Below are positions 1-10,500 of a DNA stretch of 64,000 bases, one piece after another. Source of the stretch: Synaphobranchus kaupii. Its lineage: Eukaryota; Chordata; Actinopteri; Anguilliformes; Synaphobranchidae. The notes below the pieces were generated by a model. That model did not search any database. It was not told where the DNA came from and saw nothing but the letters and a program-made list of their open reading frames with translations. Positions within the stretch are counted from its first letter, which is position 1. Every line of letters starts with the position of its first letter. The DNA is taken from NCBI GenBank assembly GCA_029718625.1, contig CM056380.1, forward strand, positions 114,834,746 through 114,898,745, written 5' to 3'. Position numbers and translations under genes: made by a program.

Positions 1-1154
1 TCGATCGGTTCAAAGTCACGGAAGATGATGGTGGGGTGATTTGTTGGGTAAACTTTAGTTTTGTTCACGAACGGGTATAGACTGGTGAAATCAAAATAGT
101 GTATTTGTTCACCTTCTTGAGCCTTGTAGTAAAGTTGCAACGCATTAGTTCGACCACCAAACAGAGCAGCCCGAGGTTCCAGACGTTCCGGGTAATCATG
201 ATGGCGCAGGAACTCCTGAACCTCGGGGCTCTCACGTTTAAGTCTTACCCATTCGTGCTCCCACATAACTACAACATTCAGGTTGTATACGCTACGCAGA
301 GTGTCAATTTTCTCTTGAAATTTGTGATATATTGAACCAAAATCTGTTTTTGTGAGAGGGTTAATTGTACTTAAATTAAAACATTGAGGGCAAGCATGAA
401 AAAAACACCCCGCAAATTCAAAAGCTGTCCGAATGCCGGCTACATCTGAATAACCGTCTAGATAATAGTTACCCATCTTAACCTCCCCCCGGTTCAAGGC
501 ATGTTGAATGAAAATCTTTTCCCGATGACTCACATATTCTAACCATTGAATGGCTGCTGTGGAAAACGATTTCTGCTGCTGCGCGTAATTATCAGGCGAT
601 GTGACTGCTATGGTGTTTTTGGGCAAAAAGTTTGTACAGTATTGTTTCATGCACACCGAGGCTATTGTAATGCTCTGGAACGGGTCTAAACCTGTGCTCC
701 CAAGCACCTCGGCCCTAAACCGCAAACAAGCTTCCCGCAAAATAACAACGTCATTCTGACAGTACTCGGCTATTTCTTTTCGAAAGTCAAACACACCCCC
801 AGACACATTATTATACCAGGACATAAAGTCCTCCCTCTCCTTGGCCATCATTGTGTCAAAACCATAGTACAAGGGTGGTGGGTACGGACCGATGTAATTC
901 TGGTTCTCAATTTTATTCCAGAAATGGGGAAAATACCCTTTTTTTGCATTTTCAAAACCTAGAGAGCCAGGCATGGCACTTAGCTTCATAGTTAGGAAAC
1001 AGAGTGAATCAATATACCTCTGTTTGAAATCCTCATCTGTAATGCACAGGAGCTTGCTGCCTTGCGCTATGATGTTTGGTGTCACACCATGCTTTACCAA
1101 ATACTGCATCAGCAGGTACCCATCGTACCCCTTCGAATTATGGGCTATGAATGT

Positions 1155-1159
1155 ATAAC
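1155..1159. repeat. Target-site duplication ATAAC, left copy (right copy 2191-2195)
   Basis: The five bases ATAAC directly precede the TG of the LTR and recur directly after its terminal CA. They fix the insertion boundaries exactly. Confidence 0.88.
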
Positions 1160-2190
1160 TGTTAGGATCCTGTAAATCTGTCTGTTTATTTCTTTATTTG
1201 TTATTATTTTTCCTGTTTTCTTTCCCTCGCGATTGTCAGTCCGCGTTCCATGTTTCTGAGATTCCACCCCCTGTCTTTGTCATTGCACTATTCGGGTGAT
1301 GTTGGGAACATTCAGGTTTCTTCTGTATTTCGTATATCTGGTTTTCTTCCTTCTGACTTTATTTATATTTCTATATAATACTAATGTACTAATCATACTA
1401 ACTGTTAGATTCGATTTAATACTAACCTGCTAACAAACTAACATGTGTACATAATACTAACCTACTAACATTAGGGTTCTAGAGTTCACTACTAACATTA
1501 CTAATTCATCTTGAGTTTCTACCTGCAGCTGTCATTTCCCTCCTCGTTATCCTATCCCTGCATCAATCTGTGATTTCGCATTCTCTGCACATGTGTCCAC
1601 TTTCGTGTTCCTCCAATCTGAGCTGTGCACTTGTTTACCTGCTAACTCCAGGCTGTTTGTTATCATTGTGCCTGTGTATTCCAGTCCGTGTCTTACGTTT
1701 CCCCTGTCATTGTTTTATTGGTCCCTGTTAACCCTCACTGTTTTCACCTGTGAGAAATCTCCCCTCCCTGCTTCTACACACCTGATTCCCATTATGTCTG
1801 TCTCCCTCTGTGTATATATACCTTGTCATTTCAGTGTTCTTTGCGAGTTCCTTAGTATATTCTGCTTCTGTGTTACGATCTGTTTTTCCCGAGTTTCTGC
1901 CCGAGTTGTTAGTTTATTCTGTTTTCTAGTTTTTGTTTTCCCTAGTCCTTTGCCTATTGTTGTTTTGTTTTGTATCCTGTCTGTTTTGTTTTCTTTGTGT
2001 TCCTTCTACGCCTCCCCGGTTTTTGACTCCTGCCTGTGTTTTTTGGATTCCCCTTTTTGTACCTTTGCTGTGCCTTCCCGGTTACGACCCCTGCCTGTTC
2101 TACTACGGATTGCTGCCTTGCCCAGATTAAACTTCGGTTTTTTTCACACTCCTGCCTGCGTTTGGGTCCTTCCCCCACCAGCACCTTACA
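1160..2190 (+). mobile_element. Solo LTR of a gypsy-type retrotransposon inside the polymerase gene
   Basis: The 1,031-bp insert starts TGTTAGG and ends CCTTACA, an imperfect inverted TG...CA pair. It is flanked by a perfect 5-bp direct duplication ATAAC (1155-1159 and 2191-2195), the signature of LTR-retrotransposon integration. On the + strand there is a TATA box (tatatata, 1813-1820) and about 310 bp later a polyadenylation signal ATTAAA (2126-2131), in the order expected for U3-R-U5. No gag, pol or second LTR is present, so LTR-LTR recombination probably removed the interior. The polymerase reading frame is collinear on both sides, so the LTR arrived after the element. Confidence 0.87.
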
Positions 2191-3930
2191 ATAACCCTTG
2201 TACTTTCGGGTTCGATACCTTTTTAAAAAAGCCTGTACACAGCCATCACCCTTTGCAGTCCAACGCTTGCCTTTAAAATCTATGCAACATATGAAATTTG
2301 CAATGTGTTCGCCATGGTCCTGCCGACACTCAAAATCATAAAAAACGTAACGCCGGTTGGGGTGTTCAGTTTTCACAGTTTGTATGTAACACACATGCTC
2401 AACTTCAGGGGTCAATACAGCCTTGCAGTTTTTGCAGAGCTTTAGACTACATTTGTGTGCTTTAGATGTTTTGCTACTTACTACATATGTTTGTGCACAT
2501 TTGTCACAGAACTTTATAGTATCACAAGAGCTGAGCATTTTACCACTAGACTCCTGCAGTTTCAAAACTTTATGCGCGTTATAGCAAAACCTAGACCGAC
2601 AGTCGCTTACAATCCTTACACCTTATCGTTGATGAACGATGTGTAAAACATTCTGCGCCAAAACAGACGTTACAATAATGTAAACAGGAGTGGCTATGTT
2701 TCGTTGTGTATGGTGTGTAACAAAATGTATGGACTGCCTAAGAAACCTGTTAATGATTTGATACCGTAATAGTGGCCGCCCTCGAGGTACAAAAAAAAGG
2801 TTTTAGAGTGTGGTGTATTGCTCGTTTGAAACTTTTTTAAGACGCCGTTATTTGAACTGTGTGTCCATACAACTATCTTGATGTTTAAGAACCTCTCAAA
2901 CCTTTGAATGTCTGAAAAATGAACCTTGTCCTGAACACCCAAACCTACGGAACGTTGTAAATGTTCCGCCTCTCTTTCAGCGGCACACGTAGTGAATGTC
3001 GGATTTAAAAGATGCACCAAACATTTTGCGAAACAGAGATTATTATCGGCATTGTAGACAACTATTAAATGTCTTAGTTTTTTGCGAATGATTTCACTCT
3101 TGAGACATGATGATAATTTTCGTCGGTCTCCTCCACCGCCATTAGGGTTCTGAATAATGTTAGCCACAAGCATCAGAGTTTCATCAACCAGGATATCAAA
3201 ATTGCTTTGAACCAACTCTTCAACCATATTCAAAAAAACCTCCAAATCTATTTCATCACCGCTTAGCTGTACAGTTACACCCTGAGACAGAGAATCACCC
3301 CTTAATTCTAATTGTACGGCATCGCTGGGGTTCGACAGCTCCCGAACTTTAGCCAGAAGATTTTCTAAAGTGTTTAAGATGTGTACATAAAACTCTGCGT
3401 AGTTATCAACATTGTACAAAGATGTAAAGTTAAAACGGAGCTGAATTTCTGTACTGTTGAAATTTGGCCTACGTATCACCTGAAGGTTTGTGTCATTAAT
3501 CACATCACCACCACCACCAGCACCACCATTTTGGTTGGCTTCTGGAAGTCCTTGTAGGTCCCTATCGTCAGTGCTTTGGGGTAGCTCGAGCTCTGTAAGA
3601 CCCGGCCTGTTATTTTCTGCGGTGTTTGGGGTCATATCTGCTTCAACGTGTCTAGCGAGTTCACGGTTTACAGAGTCCAAAGCTCTTAATAAACCTGCAA
3701 AAACATCATGCTCTACAGTTCCATTACTAGACTCTACATTTTCATTACTAGGCTCATGCGTGTTAATAGAGGCATGATTAACATCATTAACAAGAGCTAA
3801 GAGATGTGGATTAACATTTTCATGCGATAAAACGTTTTGGTTAGGGTCCTGGTTTTCAGCATTTTCTGCGGCAGGTCTTTTACTCTGGCCCCCTGAACAT
3901 GGACACGTACAAGGTCTTTTAGGAGCCATT

Positions 3931-4283
3931 TTACTTTAATAACAATTTATCCGACAGTTTTGTAAAAGCGCCAATAAGGTTACTAAAATTGTCAGAATGG
4001 TTCCTAAAATTGTCAACAAGGGTCCTAAAATTGTCCAATATTCTTAATTCTAGGTTGTCGTTTTGACAAACCGAGGCCTTGGCTGGAGTTGTCAGCTCGG
4101 CTTGCTTGTCTGCGGCGGCTGCTGCTGCTGCTGCTGCTGCTGTTGGTTTGTCTGTTGCGGCTGATGCTGTTGCTTTTGATGGCCGTGCTCCTGGTGTCAC
4201 ACGTCTTTTAGGCGTATCGGCGGCTCTCACCACACCCGTTGTTTCAAAGGCTGTAAGGTAAATTTAAAAAATTTAAAAAATAA

Positions 4284-4314
<31 letters not shown>

Positions 4315-5440
4315 AAAATCTAATTAATTCAAATTCAAATTAAAATCTAAATCAAATTACAAAATTTAAAAATAAAAATTCAAATTAAAAAAACAAACAT
4401 TTTATTTTAATAGGAGAACTTAAATCTCACCACTTTTTCTCTTCAATCCTTGCTGTCTGTTAGGTTTTGTCTTTGCCGCCGTCTCTAGAGGGGTATTTTC
4501 AGGGCCTTTTAAACAATAAAAATAAAACACATAGCAATAGTTATAATCCGATGTTGTGCAAAGGAATTTTCATTCAATTGTGTTGAACTAACAATTAGGT
4601 TAAGCGTGGCTTCGGCCTACCCAACACGTGGCTTGTGTAGCCTGTTAAACATGCTCCAAAAATACCCCTCCAACACACATGAACATGCACACATGCCCAA
4701 ACACACACACTTACAGTTTTTTCCTTTGTAGCTTTTAGACCGGTTAGATGTTGTCTTTGCAACAGTCTCTATCGGGATTTCTGAGCCTTTTTAACAATAA
4801 AACACATAAACAGATATTGAACAAAAGTATTTAAGTTACATACTCTGTAATAAACTGTAACGTGGATCATCTTCTGTAGCTAAAACTTGGGCACGTGTAA
4901 TTTCCAGAGGCCGCGTGTACACTGTAGGTCTATCTAAAAACAAATAAACCCAAATATCCGAAAAAATAAAAGCACATGGTAATGTTCAATAATTATAATC
5001 AGATTTTGAGCAAAGGTTGTTTCATTCACTTGTATTTAACTAACAAATAGCTTTTTGTTGCCAAAACACAGGCCTAGGCGACACGTGGTTTCACACGTGT
5101 AGTCTGCAACTTAGTATCTAAAAACAAATATATATATAAAGCATCTTAAAACCACATTTTTAAAATGTAAAAACATCTTACTATGTCTAACGTTGTTGTC
5201 TTCGGGTATTGTCGGGTATTCAGGAAAAGCGTCGAAAGATTCACCAGCTTGTGCCCCGTTGTTGTTGTAATATGTACCTAGATCCAAATCTGTAATACAT
5301 TTTACATTAACAACTTTAATTAAGAAGTAGAATATTCAATATGTTTAATTAACAACTTGAAAGTTTCACACTTTATAAGAATTAAAATAGTCGCACATAC
5401 CTTGTGTTGTAAAGTCCAAGACCGGCATCGGCATCGACAT
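3931..5440 (-). CDS. Unrecognised six-exon gene immediately upstream of the element polymerase
   Basis: I do not recognise this protein. Minus-strand exons with good splice signals are 5440-5401 (starts MSMPMPVLDF; donor GTATGT), 5289-5182 (Asn- and acidic-rich), 4933-4844, 4786-4715, 4505-4431 and 4250-3931 (stop TAA). Lengths of 40, 108, 90, 72, 75 and 320 nt sum to 705 nt, 234 codons plus stop, and all five introns are phase 1. The exons at 4786-4715 and 4505-4431 encode related segments (IPIETVAKTTSNR and TPLETAAKTKPNR), so one is a duplicate. The last exon has a basic stretch, an alanine tract from a GCN repeat (about 4110-4142) and an amphipathic C-terminus with a repeated FxxLxDNFxxxxDNF pattern that may form a coiled coil. 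The stop lies one base before the polymerase ATG, which argues that it belongs to the element. No function can be assigned. Confidence 0.6.
4110..4142. repeat. GCN/CTG trinucleotide repeat encoding an alanine tract
   Basis: Nearly uninterrupted gctgctgctg on the + strand, read as alanine codons on the minus strand in the last exon of the unrecognised gene. Confidence 0.8.
4500..5120 (-). repeat. Tandemly duplicated exon-plus-intron block
   Basis: The intron at about 4540-4640 and that at about 4980-5110 share diverged sequence: ataattataatc-like stretch, a gcaaagg...ttcattca block, then a gcctag/gcctac...acacgtgg block ending in a tgtagtctg-type stretch. Together with the related exons 4786-4715 and 4505-4431, this points to an internal duplication of about 450 bp. 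A further exon-like stretch at 5117-5076 has a good acceptor but runs into a stop and is not included in the gene. Confidence 0.5.
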
Positions 5441-5479
5441 CTCTTACAAGCAAAGGGATTAGCTGAAATCGCTTCTTCC

Positions 5480-5535
5480 GCAGTGTAGAATCAAGATTGA
5501 TTTATGTGTAACTGTAGGCCTCTCTTTATACCTTC
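5480..5535 (-). promoter_or_regulatory. TATA promoter of the six-exon element gene
   Basis: The minus strand carries TATAAAG at 5530-5524 (in the context GGTATAAAGAGAGG), 84-90 bases upstream of the ATG at 5440. A start about 30 bases downstream of the TATA box would give a 5' leader of roughly 55-60 nt. It is the only canonical TATA box close to the gene in the right orientation. Confidence 0.55.
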
Positions 5536-5540
5536 GAGGT

Positions 5541-7079
5541 GTGAGTAGATCTACGTAATGAACGTAGGTCGTAAAAACGTGCCCCTCCCCGTGAAATGTA
5601 GAATAAAATACACTTTGAATATACGATTAAACGCAACATTTAATATATAACACCTCAACCCTGCTTAAATCGGGTAAACCGTATGTTTAGTAACCGATCG
5701 ATACTAAACACTCATATTGGCTCTAAGTATTACCCTATTACAAAAACTTGTACAAAATCCTGAAAAGTTTTTATTAAATACTAATAGACTTTTAGATTTT
5801 TATTTTTAAAAACGCTTCTTGGAGTTCTTTTCAATGGTTTCGGGGCATTTTGCGGCCTGTTGAAATATTTTCAGTCTATGCATTTCATTCATTCATTTCA
5901 AACTTTTTTTTTTTTTAATAAACCGCCAGGAATACATCTGTTCCTCGTCAACCAAAAGGTTTTACAATCGTTAGCAGAAATCCAACACTAAGCCTTCCAC
6001 AATCTGTTGTTAGTTCAACGCTGTGTCGCGCGTCTGCCTGTCTGCCTGTGTAGTCTCACAGTTCTTCTTCGAACGCCTGGCTTGATCCTCAGCGCCGTGT
6101 CAATTGTGGAATCTCTAGCAGTAGAACATGTGTGGCTTACTACAAAGCTGTGTGACTGCGTCTGTCGTGAGCTTCTGCCTGTCTGCCGGCCAGTCCTGAA
6201 ACTGTGTCTCTGAATTGCCTCAGGGGCTGTTCCCTTCGCAAAAAGATCTCTCCGGACTCCGCACGGACTTTGTCATGTGTGGTTTACAACAGCTCTCTCT
6301 CTCTCAAGCAAGTCTGTGCAAAAAAGCTCTCTCCGGACTCCGCACGGACTTTGGCAAAAAATTCTAAGTCCTTGTCTGTGGAGTCATTCGCACGCACGCC
6401 CACACTTCAACAATTGGAAAAAAGATCTCTCCGCGAACTTTGGTAAAAAATCTAAGTCCTTGTCTGTGGTGTCATTCGCACACACACAGGTTTCCCTGAC
6501 TTAACAATTTGTTAAGAGCTTGTTGAAGTCAAAACTAGAAGTCAGAGACTAGCCCTGGAAAATACAGAAACGCAATAACGCGTTAGTTTGTTCATTTAGC
6601 CTACCGCGGTCTGTCACGTTTAAAAAGTCTGCAATTAACCGTCTTGAATTATTTTATTCTTTTATTCTTTTAAAACGTTTCTGCTAACACAAACTATTGC
6701 CACTAAACTATACACTTTATATATATATATATATATATATACAAAATTACTTTTTTTCACGATGTTGTTCTAATAAATTTAAAATTCCTCACCCAAAGAA
6801 CGACCATAAAAACCGACGTTTACAACAAACAACACCCAATAAAATGACATCGTTACAATGCTAATAAATAAAACCTTGAAACAAAAACCACCACAATAAA
6901 CCCACCCCCCGAATAATAATACCTTATGAATTAAAAAATAAAAATAATAAAAAATAAAAAATAATTAATATTTTTTTAAAAATTAAAAATTACAAATATG
7001 CAAATGTGACCCCCATTTGACCGCTTGACCTTTGACCTATCAACCATCAATCAAATTCAATCAAAAAGTGACATAAGCC
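5541..7079. other. AT-rich stretch without a recognisable gene; possible end region of the Maverick-like element
   Basis: No convincing coding sequence. Between about 6230 and 6490 a diverged motif recurs: a tctctccggactccgcacg block twice (about 6249 and 6331), then a ctaagtccttgtctgtgg block twice (about 6363 and 6451), each followed by gtcattcgcac. A (TA)n run is at 6719-6740, and 6840-6990 is an AT-rich low-complexity tract. Internally repeated ends are plausible for a large DNA transposon, but I could not identify a terminal inverted repeat or a 6-bp target duplication. Confidence 0.4.
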
Positions 7080-7560
7080 GTATTCCATATACTACTCTCA
7101 TGAAACATACATCATTTTGTATCCACCCGACTGTAAAAAAAAAACTGCACTTAAAAATATTCACTTTTTACCGATTTTGGAAGAAAAACTATAGTCTTAT
7201 GTTTTTCACTCATTTTATGTGAAATATATTTTTCATCATAACTGCTTGAAAAATATTTCTATTTGATTAATTTCTTGATACTCATGAAACATACATCATT
7301 CCGTATCCATCCGACTGTAAAAAACTGCCGTTCAAAATTTTCACTTTTTACCGATTTTTGAAGAAAGACTATAGTCTTGTGTTTTTCGCTCATTTTCTGT
7401 GAAATACATTTTTCATCATAACTGCTTGAAAAATATTCCTATTTGATTAATTTCTTCATACTCATGAAACATACATCATTTCGTATCCACCCGACTGTAA
7501 AAAACTGCACTTAAAAATTTTCACTTTTTACCGATTTTGGAAGAAAGACTTATATATAGT
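7080..7560 (-). repeat. Three inverted, diverged units of the satellite
   Basis: About 178-bp units begin tactcatgaaacatacatc and contain ctatagtcttatgttttt and tttttcatcataa. The last two blocks are the reverse complement of blocks in the units right of 7560 (ttatgatgaaaaa and cataagactatag). The remainder differs, so this is an older or separate subfamily in opposite orientation. Confidence 0.65.
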
Positions 7561-10500
7561 CTTACGTTTTTAAGATATTTATGATGAAAAATTTGTTTTG
7601 GGTAAAATGAAAAAACAATACTATAGTCTTATGTCCAAAAAGGGCGAAAATGGTCAAAAAAATTTAAATGCAATTTTTTGATTCCGATCTATAGAAAATT
7701 ATATGTACTTAACAGCGGTGAAATAAGTGAAAAATAATGAGTTTTAAGATATTTATGATGAAAAATGTGTTTGGTGAAAATGAAAAAACACAAGACTATA
7801 GTCTTATGTCCAAAAAGGCCCAAAATTATTTAAAAAATGAAAATGGCATTTTTTTAATTCCGATGTATAGAAAATTATATGTACTTAATAACTGCGGTGA
7901 AATAAGTGAAAGATATTAGTTCTAAGACATTTATGATCAAAAATCTGTTTTGGGGAAAATGAAAAAACATAAGACTATAGTTTTATGTCCAAAAGGGCCC
8001 AAAATGATTAAAAAAATTAAAATGGCATTTTTTGATTCCGATTTATAGAAAATTATATGTACTTAATAACTGCGGTGAAATAAGTGAAAGATAATTAGTT
8101 CTAAGATATTTATGATGAAAAATCTGTTTTGGGGAAAATGAAAAAACATATGACTATAGGCTTATGTCCAAAAAGGCGCAAAATGGTCAAAATAATTAAA
8201 ATGCCATTTTTTGATTCAGGTGAATACAAAATTATATGTAGTTAATAACTGCGACGAAATAAGTTAAAAATAAAGGGTTTTAAGACATTTATGATGAAAA
8301 ATGTGTTTTTGGGAAAATAAAAAAACATAAGACTATAGTCGTATGTCCAAAAAGGGCCAAAATGGTCAACAAAATTTAAATGCCATTTTTTGATTCCCAT
8401 GTATAGGAAATTATATGTACTTAATAACTGCGGTGAAATAAATAAGAAATAATGAGTTTTAAGACGTTTATGATGAAAAATGTGTTTTGGGGAAAATAAA
8501 AAAACATAAGTATATAGTCGTATGTCCAAAAAGGCACAAAATGATTAAAATATTAAAATGCCATTTTTTGATTCCTATGTATAGAAAAATTATACGTACT
8601 TAACCCTATTTACTTTGGCCCTTTTGAGGCAATGTTCTCCCTGGTTTCTACTAGTTTTATTTAAATGTCAGTATCTAAAAAAATATTCCCTGCAAAATCC
8701 ATGATTTTAAGTTTGAACTGAAGAAGAAGCTGTATTATTCAGAAATTTGCTACAGAATACATTTATTTCAGAATAGTCATATACAGTATATATATAATAA
8801 CCATAACATACGTCCGCCTAATGTATTTAAATACGTTTAAAAAAGAACGTACGAAAGCGTGTGCGTATTCACACAAGTACAGCAACGAATTTCAGCGCTC
8901 AGTGTGAGGGGAGGTCACTGCGGAAATGTCGACTGTATGGGACTTTGGCGAAATTTAAAAAGATAAACTCTTCAGGGTTCATGAGAAAACAGCTGTAGCT
9001 GAATATACTGGTAAGTACTTGGTTTCTTAAACATATTTATACGAGAGATTTTGGAGCAAAAAATTAGGTGTCTGCTAAACCGAAAGTGGATCAGGTACTG
9101 TATATAGTACAGTAAGCAAGGGAAAACGGCGAATACTCATTTGTACAACGTTTTAAAAAAAATATTATTGTTTCTATACGTCAACATGATTTTCTTAGCG
9201 TGTATAAACGGTTGCATTTGATGCATTTTACAGTCTGTGGCTGTAGCCAGAGGAGGGTGCGTGAGTGCTGTGGGCTACTAATAGCACCCTCCTAATTTAT
9301 TGCACGGCAGTTGTAACTGGAGAAGCTGCGAGTTTTCCGCAAGAAGCTACCCTTTAAAAAAATACTGCGTCAAAATTTTCGGGGTTTTTCTTAAAGCTGT
9401 AGTTTATAATTTCAGATGAACATGATACTGTAATTGAGGACGGATACGTTTCAAACCACTAGGGGTGAAGCTTATAGAGTTAATAACTGTGATGAAATAA
9501 GTGAAAAATAATGAGTTTTAAGACATTCATGATGAAAATTGGTGTTTTGGGGAAAATGAAAAAACATAAGGACTATAGTCTTATGTCCAAAAAGGGTCAA
9601 AATGGTCAAAAAAATTTTAAATGCCATTTTTTGATTCAGATCAATAGAAAATTATATGTACTTAATATCTCCGGTGAAATAAGTAAAAAATAATGAGTTC
9701 TAAGACATTTATGATGAAAAATGTGTTTTGGGGAAAATGAAAAAACATAAGTCTATAGTCTTATGTCCAAAAAGGGCCAAACTGGTCAAAAAAATTCAAA
9801 TGCCATTTTTTTATTCAGATCTATAGAAAATGATATGTACTTAATAACTGTGGTGAAATAAGTGAAAAAAATAATTAGTTTTAAGACATTTATGATGAAA
9901 AATGTGTTTTTGGGAAAATAAAAAACATAAGACTATAGTCCAAAAAGGCCCAAAATGGTCAACAAAATTTAAATGCCATTTTTTGATTCCCATGTATAGG
10001 AAATTATATGTACTTAATAACTGCGACGAAATAAGTGAGAAATAATTAGTTTTAAGACATTTATGATGAAAAATGTGTTTTGGGGGAAAATGAAAAAACA
10101 TGACTATTTATGTCCAAAAAGGGCGAAAATGGTCAACTAAATTAAAATGCCATTTTTCATTCCGATGTATAGAGAAATTATATGTACTTAATAACTGAAG
10201 TGAAATAAGTGAAAAATAATGAGTTTTAAAATCATTTATGATGAAAAATGTCTTTTGGGGAAAATGAAAAAAACATAAGTCTATAGTCTTATGTCCTAAA
10301 AGGGCCAAACTGGTCAAAAAATTCAAATGCCATTTTTTTATTCCGATCTATAGAACATTATATGTAGTTAATAACTGCGACGAAATAAGTGAAAAATATT
10401 GAGTTTTAAGACATTATGATGAAAATTGTGTTTTGGGGAAAATGAAAAAAACATAAGTCTATAGTCTTATGTCCAAAAAGGGCCAAACTGGTCAAAAAAA

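Larger units (their letters stand above)
1..3929 (-). pseudogene. Broken protein-primed type B DNA polymerase of a Maverick/Polinton (adintovirus-like) element; continues past the left edge
   Basis: In the family this enzyme replicates the element, using a terminal protein as primer. Reading on the minus strand, an ATG at 3929 opens 411 codons to 2694: a low-complexity Asn/Glu-rich start, then a cysteine- and histidine-bearing region ending in HYYGIKSLTGFLGSPY. The frame changes near 2700-2740 and again near 2600-2625; the sequence between still encodes CxxC and CxxxH-type zinc motifs. The segment 2625-2196 holds exonuclease motif I (FYDFEC, about 2337). After a solo LTR (1160-2190) the frame resumes at 1154 with exonuclease II (FIAHNSKGYDG) and III (EYCQNDVVI, about 750) and polymerase motif A (FDFTSLYP, about 75-96), and is open to base 1. 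The palm motifs downstream of A lie outside the window. Key acidic residues in the visible motifs are kept, so decay looks modest, but two frameshifts plus the LTR make this a pseudogene here. Family is assigned by motif recognition only. Confidence 0.85.

Noticed and set aside
1593..2276. 227-codon + strand frame
   Set aside because: It lies inside the solo LTR and runs across its right boundary into the polymerase gene on the other strand; composition is low-complexity.
1954..2565. 203-codon minus-strand frame as a single protein
   Set aside because: Only the part right of 2195 is polymerase; the rest is LTR sequence read by chance.
5076..5117. Additional exon of the element gene with acceptor tttgtttttag
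   Set aside because: It reaches a stop after 13 codons and no convincing donor precedes it; it looks like a duplicated intron part.
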